64,000 nt of DNA from Paratinospora sagittata (GCA_035771175.1 CM069610.1:27556501-27620500); one strand, 5' to 3'; counted from the stretch's first letter, positions 46,502-57,945 are shown. The notes: generated from the sequence alone by a model not told the origin. Numbers and translations are program-made.

Positions 46502-47989
46502 ATAGATCCCAGGAAAATGAGTGTGTCTTCTCCTCATTATACTCATGAGGAGTGTACTTTCCTCATCTTTCCATGGACCGTAGCCAAATCCTATTCTCAT
46601 AGGAAGGCTTCTCATGTCACTAATCTATTAAATAGATCCACAGACATTTTTCATTTTTTTAAAACCATTTCATGTATTTGAAACACATATGCAGGAACAT
46701 CATCATGTTTACATCTCACAAGCCAAGTTTATACATATAATGTCATACATAAAACCAAGATAAGAATACTCACATTGGTACCGCGTAGACCTACTCTCTA
46801 TGACCACTGTACTATTCGTGTTTGGTTAACAATATAATTCTGTCATATATAACCATTCCCAAATAATTTATAATTAATTTTCAAGTCATTATATTTATTT
46901 CTACCAAGTAATCATTTAATTCTAACTCTCTAATTCACGCAATTAATTCACATAATTCCATCTCAATGTCAAAATCATATGAGGGTGTCCCAAATACTTT
47001 CTGCAATCCTATAAAATATTTCTACATTCATATAAAACATTTTTACGATGAAGAACGGTAAAAATGGGTTCTCCAGCCATATTTTCATTAATTTTCATAT
47101 TCAACGTGTTCACCGGAACCATTCAACATTTTTCTAAAAATATCAATCGATGCCCAAAAATTACAATTTTGGTATCGAAACGTCCGAAATTTAGTCACTA
47201 CAATTCTACGGTCTCAAACTGAAATTTCACCGGAGTTTAATATTATTCCAAAGTTCTTTAGTGTCAAATTTGGCTTCCGATGGTTGTATCAGCACCAATA
47301 ACACTATTTGATACAGACCAATCACATATCTAGTATCTACACATCTATAGGAGTGATGATATATCATTTTTACGTGTTTCTGCTCAAAGTGGGTCCAAAC
47401 CTCATTTTTGGAAATACGGTAAAACACCTCCTATATCAAAATTTATACCGGTAGAAACGTCACACGTAGGTTAAATTGCAATTTTGCAACGAAAGAGAAC
47501 GAGAACAGCTTACCGGGGTGTTGATTTGGCTGTGAAACCGCATTTCTTCCCTTTGTTGGACTTCTCTCTCTTTCTCTCTTTCTCTACTTTGTCTCTATTT
47601 TTTTTCTTTTCAAATACGTTTGTGTTGAGTTTCAAAAGATGAGCACCAACTTAATATGATTCCATGCATCAAAAGCCACCTAATTAACTAACCTCTTTTT
47701 TTATTTTATTCAGTTCATAACCCATTATTAATAATCAACTTCCTCACCATTTATTTTTATTAATCCTTCTCATGCAATTTACTTAATTCAATTCACATAT
47801 TTAAATAAACAAACTCACTTAAGCATACTATTTAATAATACCTTTTAATTAATATCATCCAATTTATGTATTTTGCACGTATTCTCATACACACATATAT
47901 TTGACTCCTACGTACGTATATGTATATTATACACCTCAATATACGCATAAGCCAACGTATGTATTTAATTAAAACTACTGGGTATTACA
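46502..47989 (-). repeat. 3' LTR of a second Ty3/gypsy element, minus orientation
   Basis: On the minus strand it starts TGTAATACCCAGTAG at 47989, right after a polypurine tract AAGTTGGGGAGAT (48002-47990), and runs to the junction with the chromovirus. Its own 3' terminus is not visible, so it may be truncated there. A CT-rich stretch is present at 47555-47610. Confidence 0.6.
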
Positions 47990-48002
47990 ATCTCCCCAAC
48001 TT

Positions 48003-50262
48003 AAAGAATTTCATCCTCAAAATTTAAAGAATAAGGAAAAATATACCTCAAGTGGGTAAAAGATCAGGAATTGTCTCCCGTATCTGGTCCTTGCGCTCTC
48101 AAGTCTGCTCCTTATTGTCATGAGATTTCTATTTAATCCTAACCAGTGAGATTTACTCGTTCCCGAGTTTCAAAACTCTTTTGGTTACAATCTGAATTGG
48201 CTCTTCTAGATACGTGGTGTCCTTCCTAACTTATAGTTGAGTTATATCCAAGACATGTATGAAATCTGGACAATATTTCCTCAACATCGCTACATGGAAA
48301 TCATCATGGACACCGACCAACTGTGACAGCAGAGCAAGTCGGTAAGCCAATGGACCTATCCTCTTAAGGATCTCAAATGGTCCTACCATTCGCGGTGCAA
48401 GCTTTCCTTTCACCCAAAATCTTATCTGGCATTTCTATGGTGAGAACCTTAACAAAACTGGGTCAGCCACAACGAATTCCAAGGCCTATAGTGCTTATGA
48501 ACAAACTTTGTGTATTCAATAATAACTTCTGGCCCCAATAACAACAATTTCATACTTTCAAATCAACAAGTTGAAGATTTACAAGGCTTACCATATAGAG
48601 CCTTAAGGGTGCCATCTTTATTTTAGCCTAATAGCTATTAATAAACACGAGTTCATATAAATAAAATATTCACTCCAATTTCCACCAAAACACTCATATA
48701 CCAGACCTGAGCATGCTCTTAAGCATCAAAATCACTATCTCAGGCTGTCAACCAATCTTAGAATAAAAGGCCATACTGATATGGGAAAGGGTCCCAAATC
48801 GAGTCTACATCAACAGTCAAACGTTGATAAAATCCTCTGATCTCAATCCTATATAATAATCATTCGAATACCCCATAAAAATCTCATTATCTCACACATA
48901 TAGAATTTTCTTAGTCTACTACAGAGTTCTAGTGTTTATTGAAAGAAAATACACAGACTTATCAATCCATCAACAGTCATCTAGATGGCATCATATCTAC
49001 CCAATACCCACAAGATGCCATTTGAATCTCATTGTCATTCAACGTAATCCACGTTGTTATTTTATTTATACAGTGATCATAATCATATTATTATCTTTAA
49101 TTTTATGAATATGAGTGTATCAGTCAATTGAACAAGCATTAGAGCACAAATATCGTCAAATGGGGTAATGAAGAGTACTTTTATAATAGTGACTCTTACT
49201 TTCAAACACCCACCACTAACGGCTAACTGGCAAATTACCATTCTAGTCTTAGCCTGTTTCCTGCTCAATGCATCAACGACCACACGGGCTTCTCCTAGGA
49301 TCATACTCCCATACGAAGTCATAATCCTTTGGAAATTCTAGCTACATTTATTAACTCATATCCAGTTTTTTTTCTGATCAAGTAATCTTTCAAATTCTTA
49401 AAATTTTGAAAATAGTGTGAACCTTTCACTGTAGAGGTCACTTTTCTATACAAACACTATTGTAACCAATTCCAAATCATGCACAAGATAGTTATTTTCA
49501 TGCACCATCACTATCTGGATGCATAAATAACCACTCTATCCTCCTGCATCAACACCTTATTAGAACTTGCACGTGATATATCTATGATATATCTATAGAA
49601 ACCACCAATTAAATTTCCAAGTTGTAGAAATACTAATACTGGTACAGTAGTCAGTTCTTCATTTTCAAATCTGTGAAAACTTCCTCACATGCAACCGTAC
49701 ACATATATAAAACATTCTTTTGGGTTAGCTTTGTGAGTGGAGTAGGTAGCTTTAAGAATTCTTCCACTTACCTTCCATAATATTTAGCTAAATCCAGAAA
49801 ACTTCAAATTTCCTGTCACTACAATCAGTCTTGATCATTCTATGATCACTTTGACCTTTACAGTATCTTTAAAGATACTATTTAGTCTAACCATGTCGTC
49901 CATAAATTCTTATCTCATTTATCAAAATCTTGCATTTTCTGAGCCTAATCCGCAAGCTGTGCTCTATCAGTATCTGCAATATAATCATGCGGTGTTCGTA
50001 CTGCCCCTCAAAATTTTTGGAATAAATGAGTATACCCTGCTATTCTGTATTTTCACATTATCACAATACTCTCCAGGGATATTCAATTGCTTTATACTAG
50101 CCATATCTCTATCTCCTCATCAATAGTCACCCTATCTCAGATAGAAGATTTCGAGGAAATCAATCCTCAATACTCAAAATGAGGATTTTCCAATTATTCA
50201 GAATATTACTTCTTTTCGAAGAGACACTCCATCTAACATGAGAGGTGGCTAACCAATCATAC
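48003..50262 (-). pseudogene. Pol remnant of the minus-strand Ty3/gypsy element
   Basis: Minus-strand reading with many stops. A piece matching the RT/RNase H junction (LAKYYG, then LTKLTQK) lies near 49800-49700. The RNase H end (VVVDALSRKQ) lies near 49300-49250. The integrase C-terminus KGKLAPRMVGPFEILKRIGP, then LAYRLALLSQLVGVHD, lies at 48413-48280. A decayed chromodomain-like tail (EPIQIV, ISLVRIK, ERKDQIRETIPDLLP) lies near 48200-48070. It is a different lineage member from the plus-strand chromovirus. The 5' part of the same element (gag) lies at 56200-56690, on the other side of the Mutator-like insertion. Confidence 0.75.
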
Positions 50263-50271
50263 CCAACAAAG

Positions 50272-50410
50272 GGGATTTTGACTTGATTACCCTTAAAAAA
50301 TAAAAAAGATTCACAAATGCCATCGAAATCTAAATAATGACCGATTTGCCATAGTTTGACAATTCAAAGCCCGGTCAGCCGATACAGTGGTGCCACGTGG
50401 ACTTAGGGAC
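50272..50410. repeat. Left terminal inverted repeat of the Mutator-like element
   Basis: Matches the complement of about 55290-55424 with scattered differences, including TTCACAAATGCCAT, TTTGCCATA and a GTGGCACCT/GTGGTGCCACGTGGA region. Confidence 0.8.
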
Positions 50411-50434
50411 ACTGATTGGGCTAAAAACATTTTT

Positions 50435-50476
50435 TGGTAAGGAAGACGTCTTTTTAAAAAACGCCTTCCATACAAT
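50435..50476. repeat. Left subterminal hairpin
   Basis: GGAAGACGTC, TTTTTAAAAA and ACGCCTTCC form an inverted repeat, the left-hand counterpart of the hairpin series at 54925-55265. Confidence 0.7.
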
Positions 50477-50515
50477 TTTTTTTTCCTTTTTTTTGTACTT
50501 GTGTCAATCAATCGA

Positions 50516-50985
50516 GCGGGATCACGGTATTTTTTCTTATCGGACCACTATGAGCCCGTCCCAATACCCTCCCACGAGCCCCCCGGAGGAGACGAAACCC
50601 CATTCCCATGCCCGGTTGAATATTTAGACCCCCATCCAGAATTCAAGTTATTAAGAAAAATCGAAGCTTTTAGTAAACTATTCGCCCTCACCGAAGCCAA
50701 ACCACGTGGTTTTTTCTTACCTGATTACTTTGAGCGCGTCCCACTATCCTCCCACGATCCCCCGGAGGCAACGGAACCCCATTCCCATGCCCGGTTGAAT
50801 TTTTAGACCCCCATCCGGAATTCAAGTTATTAAAAAAAATCGAAGCTTTTAGTAAACTGTTCGACCTCATCGAAGCCAAACCACATGGTGTTTTTTTACC
50901 CGACCACTTTCAACCCATCCCACTATCCTCCCACGATCCCTCGGAGACGACGGAACCCCATTCCCAGGCCCAGTTGAATTTATTG
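50516..50985. repeat. ~181 bp tandem repeat, 2.6 copies
   Basis: Units start at about 50516, 50698 and 50879. Each has CCTCCCACGA, CCCCATTCCCATGCCCGG and, in the first two, AATCGAAGCTTTTAGTAAAC. Both strands are open over 60-100 codons in this block. The minus-strand frame continues from the exon at 51148, so the repeats may be part of that gene fragment. Confidence 0.8.
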
Positions 50986-50986
50986 A

Positions 50987-51475
50987 AGTCCTTAGTGCAC
51001 CTCGAGTAACCCCTTCAAATTCTTCAAGACCAATGCCTAATTGGATTCTCAGAACCCCGACTGGCGGTCTATCGTATGATGCACCTCGCGGACCATGTAC
51101 TACAGAACCACCACTGTAGCATATTATAGAAACAAACCTATCTGTCATCTGGACGTAATAAGCAAAATACAATCGTCATTCCTTCAAACAAAACATGAAA
51201 TAAAAGCCTATGATTTCAATAAAGTAACAATTAAAAAGAAATGTAATTAACCTTTGACCTTCCTGAAGATTGAATAGTATAATCATTGACCACTTGAAGC
51301 GAATTAGTCAAGGAGGCAAAATCTTTTCTGAAACAAAAATAAGCGCCACAAATAATTATATGTTTTGGTATAATTACGTCAAAATAATCTGAATAACAAA
51401 ATCAAATTATTATATACCTATTCTCACCGAAGAGGTCTTCACAATGTTGCACACTTTGACGTCGACACCAACCGT
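50987..51475 (-). pseudogene. Three-exon gene fragment in the Mutator-like element
   Basis: On the minus strand three segments bounded by AG and GT join in frame. The first is 51475-51418 (encodes GWCRRQSVQHCEDLFGEN plus split codons), the second 51327-51252 (KDFASLTNSLQVVNDY, ending SSGRSK). The third, from 51148, starts MTDRFVSIICYSGGSVV and continues to at least 50987. The third segment resembles the N-terminal part of proteins linked to plant Mutator-like transposases; this is tentative. It could be a captured host gene or the relic of the element's own gene. No catalytic domain follows. Confidence 0.5.
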
Positions 51476-52032
51476 CTACAACATACATGAGAAATAGAAT
51501 CAAATTAGTCATTTGATCCAAATAATTTATACAACTCATCAAAACAAAAATATTTTACACAAGTTAAAAAAATCATAAAAGATATTAAAAAACCCTACCC
51601 AATCAAATAAAATAATTTGTTGATTATGATGCACGATTTTTTTAATTGAACTCATCAAGTTTTTTTTTAACTAAATTCATTTGGGGTATATATTCAAATG
51701 CAATATGTTTCTAACATCTTCACGTGCGAAGCACGTGCCTTCCACTAGTAACATATAAAATTTATGTCTAAACTATAATATTAATACTTAAAAAATTATT
51801 ATACTATAATTTTACTCAAGAAATTATACTATAATACTAAACCCTAAATCCTAAACCCTATACTATAATATTTATACTTTACACAAATGAAAATTTAAAG
51901 CAAAACCAAGAAAAACTATTATAAAAATTAATATTCAATTTGAAAACATCTCTCTCGGGGTATTTGAACAATTTAACTTCATGATTTAAAAATTATTTTT
52001 ATGTTTTGATGTAATTACGTCAAAACTTATTT
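51360..52032. repeat. ~675 bp tandem unit, copy 1
   Basis: Includes the first small exon (51418-51475), a Helitron-like end (hairpin 51721-51737, CTAG at 51745-51748) and AAACCCTAAATCC words. It contains the empty insertion site ATAATATTTATACTTTAC near 51869, which is occupied by an LTR in copy 2. Confidence 0.8.
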
Positions 52033-52570
52033 TTAACGTGACCAATTGCTACTAAAATAATCTAAATAACAAATCAAATTATTATATACCTGATTCTCAC
52101 CGGAGAGGTCTTCGTAATGCTGCACACTTTGACGTCGACACCAAACGTCTACAACATACATGAGAAATAGAATCAAATTAGTCATTTGATCCAAATAATT
52201 TATACAACTCATCAAAACAAAAATATTTTCCACAAGTTAAAAAAACCATAAAAGATATTAAAAAAAACCCTACCCAATCAAATAAAATAATTTGTTGATT
52301 ATGATGCACAATTTTTTTAATTGAACTCATCAAGTTTTTTTTTAATTAAATCTATTTGGGGTATATATTCAAATGCAATATGTTCCTAACATCTTCACGT
52401 GCGAAGCACGTGCCTTCCACTAGTAACATATAAAATTTATGTCTAAACTATAATATTAATACTTAAAAAATTATTATACTATAATTTTACTCAAGAAATT
52501 ATACTATAATACTAAATCCTAAATCCTAAACCCTATACTATAATATTTATTGTAATGCCCTAGGTCTGCA

Positions 52571-52603
<33 letters not shown>

Positions 52604-54130
52604 AAAAAAAAAAATTTTGTTCGGGCGACTGGCCGAACGTTCAGGCGCCAAATTTCCTATTTAAAGACCCCTCCCCCTCCTCATTTCTCACACCAAAATC
52701 ACTCCTTGTGATTTTCCTTCTCTTTTTCACTCATTTTGAGTTTTTGTCTCCTCTTTTGAGACTCTCTTTCCTAGACTCTGTACGGTGCAACGCGGTTCTA
52801 CCCGGGGGAAGGTGCCAGTTCTGAAAGGAGTTTTTATCTGAAGGTGGGGAACAAAATATAGGTTTGCGTGTCTTATAACTTTTATTAAAGTTTATATTCA
52901 TTTATCATTATGTCTACTATTCATTTACGCTGCATTATTGTGTATAATGTTTACACTGTCGCACTTATGCCTGTATAATTGGAGTTCATGTATTACATTG
53001 TTATTATGCTAGATTAGTGGTCAATCTGGTTCAACCTAACTCAGTCTTGTCCTCAGTAACCTTAAATAGTGAACGGGAGGCAGCGTGCTGCTCTAGATGA
53101 TAGGTATTTAAGTAGACCTCGTATCTCACCTCTCAACTGGAGACTGATTTAGTTGGTCTTATTTGAAAGCTATCAGCTTATACAAGTAATACCGAATATC
53201 CTAACCTTGCACGTAGTGATACCGACCCTGATAAGGATCACTAGACGTTGCCAAATCCTGTCTAAATGTTAAGTAAAGACCGGATCAGTTCATACAGACC
53301 AGTTTATGCATTAGCATCATACTTATCACCACCTAGAGACGTATGTGGTTTATGATTCATAGAATAGTTAGAAGCAATGCTCGCTATTCATTATATTTCT
53401 CTGGAGAGGGACGTACAATGAGAACCTGGCTATTCTTGGGGAGGGACATTTATACGTGAATCCAGGGCGTCGTTCCTGAGGAGGGATGTACAATCAAAAC
53501 CCGACTATTCCTAGGGAGGAACATCTGTACGTGAACTCAGTCAATGTACAATCATCAAACCAATACGAGACGGTGTCATGCATACATACATATTGAATTG
53601 ATTATGATGCTCTGATGTGTATTTAAGATATTTGATTATGAAGTTTGCTTTATTAATTGTTATATTCACGAACTATTTTACCCGCTGAGCGCATAGCTCA
53701 CCCCGTTGTTATCCAATTTTTTATAGGAGATTAGGGTGGACTGGGTGCAGGTTTTTGGGCCCACATTTTATACCCTTTGTATTATTCATTGGGGATTTTT
53801 GGGAGAATGTTCCCTTAACCATTTCATGTACAAAAATATTCTGAAATTAATGAAATCAGATTTGTACTTAATCGTGCTTCCGGGTACTCTGTTATTATCA
53901 TTATAATGCATTCGCACCCTGTCCGTGAGTGTCCTGCCGGTTTAGGCGCGTCTGGGCGGGGTGTGACATTTATACTTTACACAAATGAAAATTTAAAGCA
54001 AAACCAAGAAAAACTATTATAAAAATTAATATTCAATTTGAAAACATCTCCCTCGGGGTATTTGAACAATTTAACTTCATGATTTTAAATTTATTTTCAT
54101 GTTTTAATATAATTACGTCAAAACTTATTT
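52033..54130. repeat. ~675 bp tandem unit, copy 2 (split by a solo LTR)
   Basis: Same sequence as copy 1 with a few substitutions, interrupted at 52551-53973 by the LTR insertion. The exon copy here (about 52091-52148) has diverged. The hairpin and CTAG of the Helitron-like end recur at 52396-52423. Confidence 0.8.
52551..53968 (+). mobile_element. Solo LTR of the chromovirus family
   Basis: Runs from TGTAATGCCCTAGG to GGCGGGGTGTGACA, 1418 bases, with a perfect TTTAT duplication (52546-52550, 53969-53973). It has only one or two minisatellite units (CGAACGTTCAGGCGCC) but two GAGGGACGTACAATGA copies. An A-rich tract with interspersed G bases (52571-52615) follows its first 20 bases. Confidence 0.9.
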
Positions 54131-54391
54131 TTAACGTGACCAATTGCTAATAAAATAATCTAAATAACAAATCAAATTATTATATACCTGATTCTCACCG
54201 GAGAGGTCTTCGCAATGTTGCCCACTTTGACGTCGACACCAAACGTCTACAACATACACGAGAAATAGAATCAAATTAGTCATTTGATCCAAATAATTTA
54301 TACATCTCATCGAAACAAAAATATTTTCCACAAGTTACAAAAACCATAAAAGATATTAAAAACAACCTACCCAATCAAATAAAATAATTTG
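54131..54391. repeat. ~675 bp tandem unit, copy 3 (partial)
   Basis: Stops after AATAAAATAATTTG, where copies 1 and 2 continue; then comes the GA-rich block. The exon copy here is at about 54188-54246. Confidence 0.8.
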
Positions 54392-54419
54392 ATGGAGGTG
54401 TTGTAACAAGCTAGAAGTG

Positions 54420-54800
54420 GAAATGCAAAAGAGAGAGTAACAAGATTTGGGAGAGATGAAGAGAGGTGAGCTATAGAGAAAGAGAGCAAAAGAGAGAGAG
54501 GGGAAGAGGGTGAGCAGAGATCGAGATTGAGAGGGAGAGTGACAGGGTCAGAGAGCGAAAGAAAGAGAAAGAGAGCGACTGAAGATTGAGAGAGCCCGAG
54601 CAGAGACAGTGAGAGGAGGCGAGAAAGAGTGAGAGAGGGAGAAAGAGAGTGCAAGAGGGCGACTGTGCGAGAGGGAGAAAGAGAGTGAAAGAGGGCGAAT
54701 GTGCGAGAGGGAGAGAGAGCATGAGCACAGAGAGAGGGGGGAATGGCGAGGGAGCAAGAAGAAAACAAGAGGGCCGACACAGCGAGGAAAGAGAGAGAGA
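54420..54800. repeat. GA-rich low-complexity block
   Basis: Mostly GAGAGAGAAAGAGAG with GCGA interruptions. Long serine/leucine-rich frames on the minus strand are products of this composition and are not genes. Confidence 0.85.
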
Positions 54801-54924
54801 GGCTTCCGACTACGGCGACGGCGAAACCACGGCGATGATGGAGGGAGGAGTTGCAGAGAGAAATTTATGTGGGTTAGGTTGAAAAGGGTGGGGTCACGAC
54901 TGTTTTGACGTTTTAGGTTTAGTG

Positions 54925-55265
54925 AAGGCGTCTTTTAAAAAGGCACATTCACTAAAAAAAACAGCGATGTCTTTTTTGTATGGAAGGCGTCTTTCAAAAA
55001 GACGCCTTCACTAAAAAAATAGTATTTTCTTTTTGTATGGAAGACCTTTTTTTAAAAGATGCCTTCCATACAAAAAAAAATTCCTTGAAAGGCGTCGTTC
55101 AAAAAGACGCCCTCACTAACAAATAGTATTTTCTTTTTGTATGAAATGCGTTTTTTTAAAAGACGCCTTCCATACAAAAAAAATTCCACGGAAGGCATGT
55201 TTTTAAAAGACGCCTTCCATACAAAAAAAAAATTCGTGGATGGCGTCTTTTAAAAAGACGCCTTC
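54925..55265. repeat. Series of subterminal hairpins
   Basis: About five inverted repeats of the type GGCGTCTTT...AAAGACGCC, each followed by TCCATACAAAAA or CACTAAAAAA. They lie just inside the right terminal inverted repeat and may be transposase-binding or replication-slippage products. Confidence 0.8.
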
Positions 55266-55284
55266 TTAACTGCTGCACCGTCAG

Positions 55285-55424
55285 CTCCCGCCAATCCACT
55301 AGGTGCCACTATGTCTGCTGACCAGACTTTGAATAGTCAAATTATGGCAAAAGGGTCATTATTTTAAATTTAATGGCATTTGTGAATTTGTTTTATTTTT
55401 TGAGGGCAATCACGTCAAAAGCCC
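55285..55424. repeat. Right terminal inverted repeat of the Mutator-like element
   Basis: The complement of this segment starts GGGCTTTTGACGTGATTGCC and aligns with 50272-50410. Confidence 0.8.
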
Positions 55425-55434
55425 CCCAACCAAG

Positions 55435-56199
55435 CATCTTGTTCCAAAAAATATCATATTCTAAAATCAATAATTATCTCATGACCCTGATAATTATCAT
55501 ACAATCTTTATAAATCATATTATAATAGATTGTTTCTCCTGTAATTGTATTCAAAATCAACAATTTACTAATCCAAACAGGAGATAAATACAATCTATAT
55601 ATCATATTTACCAAAGATAAAGACAAGGTAGATCTAATGATCAAGCAGAAAATTAAATAACAACAAAGGACTTGATCATACCTTTACTAATCTCTGAATC
55701 TTACTCAGTGATTTCTTCTACAATGTAAAGCTTGAAAGAATTATACTGACTGAAGCTATTGGGGTTTTTTACATTGACCGGACTAGACACAGACTTTTCT
55801 TGTGTCCCAGTTGACCGCTTCGATATCACACAATTGGAGGTTGAGATGCAAATGACCCAATTTATGACTCCTTTTCTGACTCCGAGAACCAATTCTGGCT
55901 TGCAGGTCTCCATGAGATCTCTGCCATTTCTCCCATTACTATTGGGTCAAGCGTTGCCAAAGCTAAAGGCACTGGTATTGCCAGGGTCTCAGCCTCTCTC
56001 AAAGTCTTACCCACTTTGGTTTTCTTATTGTCGCCCCAATATTTCTTACACCATTTATTTCTTCTCTTACCCAGAGATGGTGCTGTCAGCTCTGCTGAAC
56101 TCAACTGTGCGGTCAGTATTATGGCGCCGCTGGTACTAACAATCGGGCTGAAGCCTCGACTGATTCAAAATCTAAAGCCCGCTTCACAGCCTACTCATA
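55435..56199 (-). pseudogene. Decayed gag C-terminus/protease region of the minus-strand Ty3/gypsy element
   Basis: It lies between the Mutator-like insertion and the gag remnant and has no clean frame. By position it should hold the zinc knuckle and protease; I could not see an intact motif for either. Confidence 0.35.
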
Positions 56200-56690
56200 C
56201 TTTGTACTCCTGACCGTTAAACCTTACCTTATAGGATCCCGTAATCCATCCCTAATCCTTTTCATCCTCAAAGTATTCGTTGGCACCATTTCCAGAGCAA
56301 ATAAAGATAATCTATTGAATTCATGCTCATATTCTCGAACAGTCTTAGTTCCCTGCTGCAATTGTATAAATTTCTCATGCCTTTTCTCCTTCTCAGCTTC
56401 AGGGTAAAATCCAGCATAAAAAAATTCTCAAAATTTCCTCCAAGAATCAATATTTTATGTGCTTTAATCGTGGCCTGCCACCATCGTTCAGCATCTTCAA
56501 TTAATTTAAATCTTCCTAATCTGATTTTATCCTTTTCAGAGACTCGCATATCCTCAAAGATAGTCTCCATTCTCATTAACCAATTCTCAGCCTCTTCTAA
56601 CACCAGGCCACCTTTAAAATTAGGAGGATCCCAAAATAACCCCGTGTTTGGGTTTTTAAGAGGAGAGTATAAAAAGAAAATTTAAAGAAG
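56200..56690 (-). pseudogene. Gag remnant of the minus-strand Ty3/gypsy element
   Basis: The minus-strand frame around 56603-56268 carries a Retrotrans_gag domain. Markers are EEAENWLMRMETIFEDM, KIRLGRFKLIEDAERWW and, after a frame change, a FYAGFYPEAEK-like segment and the QLQQG..V.EYE block. It is upstream of the pol remnant at 48003-50262 in minus-strand order, which makes the two one element split by the Mutator-like insertion. Confidence 0.75.
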
Positions 56691-56868
56691 AGAAAGGGAG
56701 CTTAGTTAGGTTTTAGCTTAGTTTTTCATTTTGGGGAACTTGGAAATAGTCATGGGCTTGAATTGAAGATGAAGGTGGCCATGAGCAATTAATGGGTGGT
56801 GATTCAAGGTTGGAAATGGTGGCACTCACGAGCTAAATTGAAAAACAAGCAGGTGGTGGCATTTAACT
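56691..56868. other. Spacer, no feature seen
   Basis: Short non-coding stretch between the gag remnant and the next LTR. It may be the leader of the minus-strand element. Confidence 0.4.
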
Positions 56869-57945
56869 TGTCACACCCTGCCCGGACGTGCTTAAACCGG
56901 CAGAACACTCACTGGCGGGACGTGAATGCATTATAAAAATAACCGAGTGCGTAGGTACACAATTGAGTACAAATATGATTTTATTAATTTTAGAATGTAT
57001 TTTTGTATAAAATATAATTGAGGGAACATCCTCCCAAAATCTCCTTATAAATAAACAAGGGGTACAAAATGTGGGCCCAAAAACCTCCACCCAATCCACC
57101 CTAGTATCCTGTAAAAATGAACACAAGGTGAGCTATTGTCCAGTGGGTAAAATAGTTCGTGAATATGACAATTAATAAAGAAGACTTCATAGTCAAATAT
57201 TACATATACACAACATAACATCATAAAATGTACAACATGTATGTATGCATGACACCGTCTCCTAATGGTTCCGTGATCGTACGTCGCCCTGAGTTCACAT
57301 ACAGATATTCATCCCCAGGTAAACCCGGGTTCACATTGTACGTTCCTCCCAAGGACGTCGCCCTGAGTTCACTACAGATGTCCCTCCCTAGGTAATCTCG
57401 GCTCACATTGTACGTCCCTCCTCAGGAAGTATCAGGAATAGTGAGCATGGCTCCAATAATTATTCTGTATGTCACAAACCACTTGCGTCCCTAGGTGGTG
57501 CTTATGTATGATGACCATGCATGTGCCAGTCTAATCTTTACTAACATTAGACAGGGCTTCGCAACGTCTGGTGATTCTTATCAGGGTTGGCATCATGACG
57601 TGCGTTGTTAGGATGTCCGGTATCACTTGTACAAGCAGATAGCTTTCAGATAAGACCAACCAGACCAATCTCCAGTTGAGAGGTGGGACACAAGGTCCGC
57701 TTAAATACAAATCTTCTAGAGCAGCAAGCTGCTCCCGTTCACTATTCAAAGTTATTGAGGACAAGACTAAGTCTGGTTGAGTCAGATTGACCACTAATCC
57801 GGCGAAGTAACAGTGTAATACATGAACTCCAAATGTACAGGCATAAGTATGGCAGGTATGAACATTATACACAATAATGTTGTTTAAATGAATAATATAC
57901 ATAATGATAAATGAATGAAAACTTTAATAAAAGTCACAAGACACG
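56869..57945 (-). repeat. LTR of the chromovirus family, minus orientation, U3 missing or different
   Basis: The plus strand starts TGTCACACCCTGCCCGG, the complement of the family's LTR end, and matches the family over about 1.08 kb up to CATAATGATAAATG and the following ~45 bases. The first ~350 bases of the family LTR, with the minisatellite and TATA, are not found. Similarity stops near 57945. The bases after the LTR end do not form a primer-binding site for the neighbouring gag, so it is probably an independent fragment or solo LTR. Confidence 0.7.

Larger units (their letters stand above)
50272..55424. mobile_element. Mutator-like DNA transposon, 5.15 kb, non-autonomous
   Basis: Both ends carry a long terminal inverted repeat of about 130-140 bases. 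The left starts GGGATTTTGACTTGATTACC and the complement of the right starts GGGCTTTTGACGTGATTGCC. Flanks CCAACAAAG (50263-50271) and CCAACCAAG (55426-55434) form a 9-base duplication, one mismatch, as expected for Mutator. It interrupts a minus-strand Ty3/gypsy element. Inside are subterminal hairpins, a 181-base tandem repeat, a small three-exon fragment, about 675-base tandem copies, a solo LTR and a GA-rich block. No full transposase is present. Confidence 0.8.

Noticed and set aside
54367..54780. 137-codon serine/leucine-rich frame on the minus strand
   Set aside because: It is the translation of a GA-rich low-complexity block; several frames are open at once.
56869..57945. 5' LTR of the minus-strand gypsy element
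   Set aside because: It belongs to another LTR family than the 3' LTR at 46502-47989 and is not followed by a primer-binding site.
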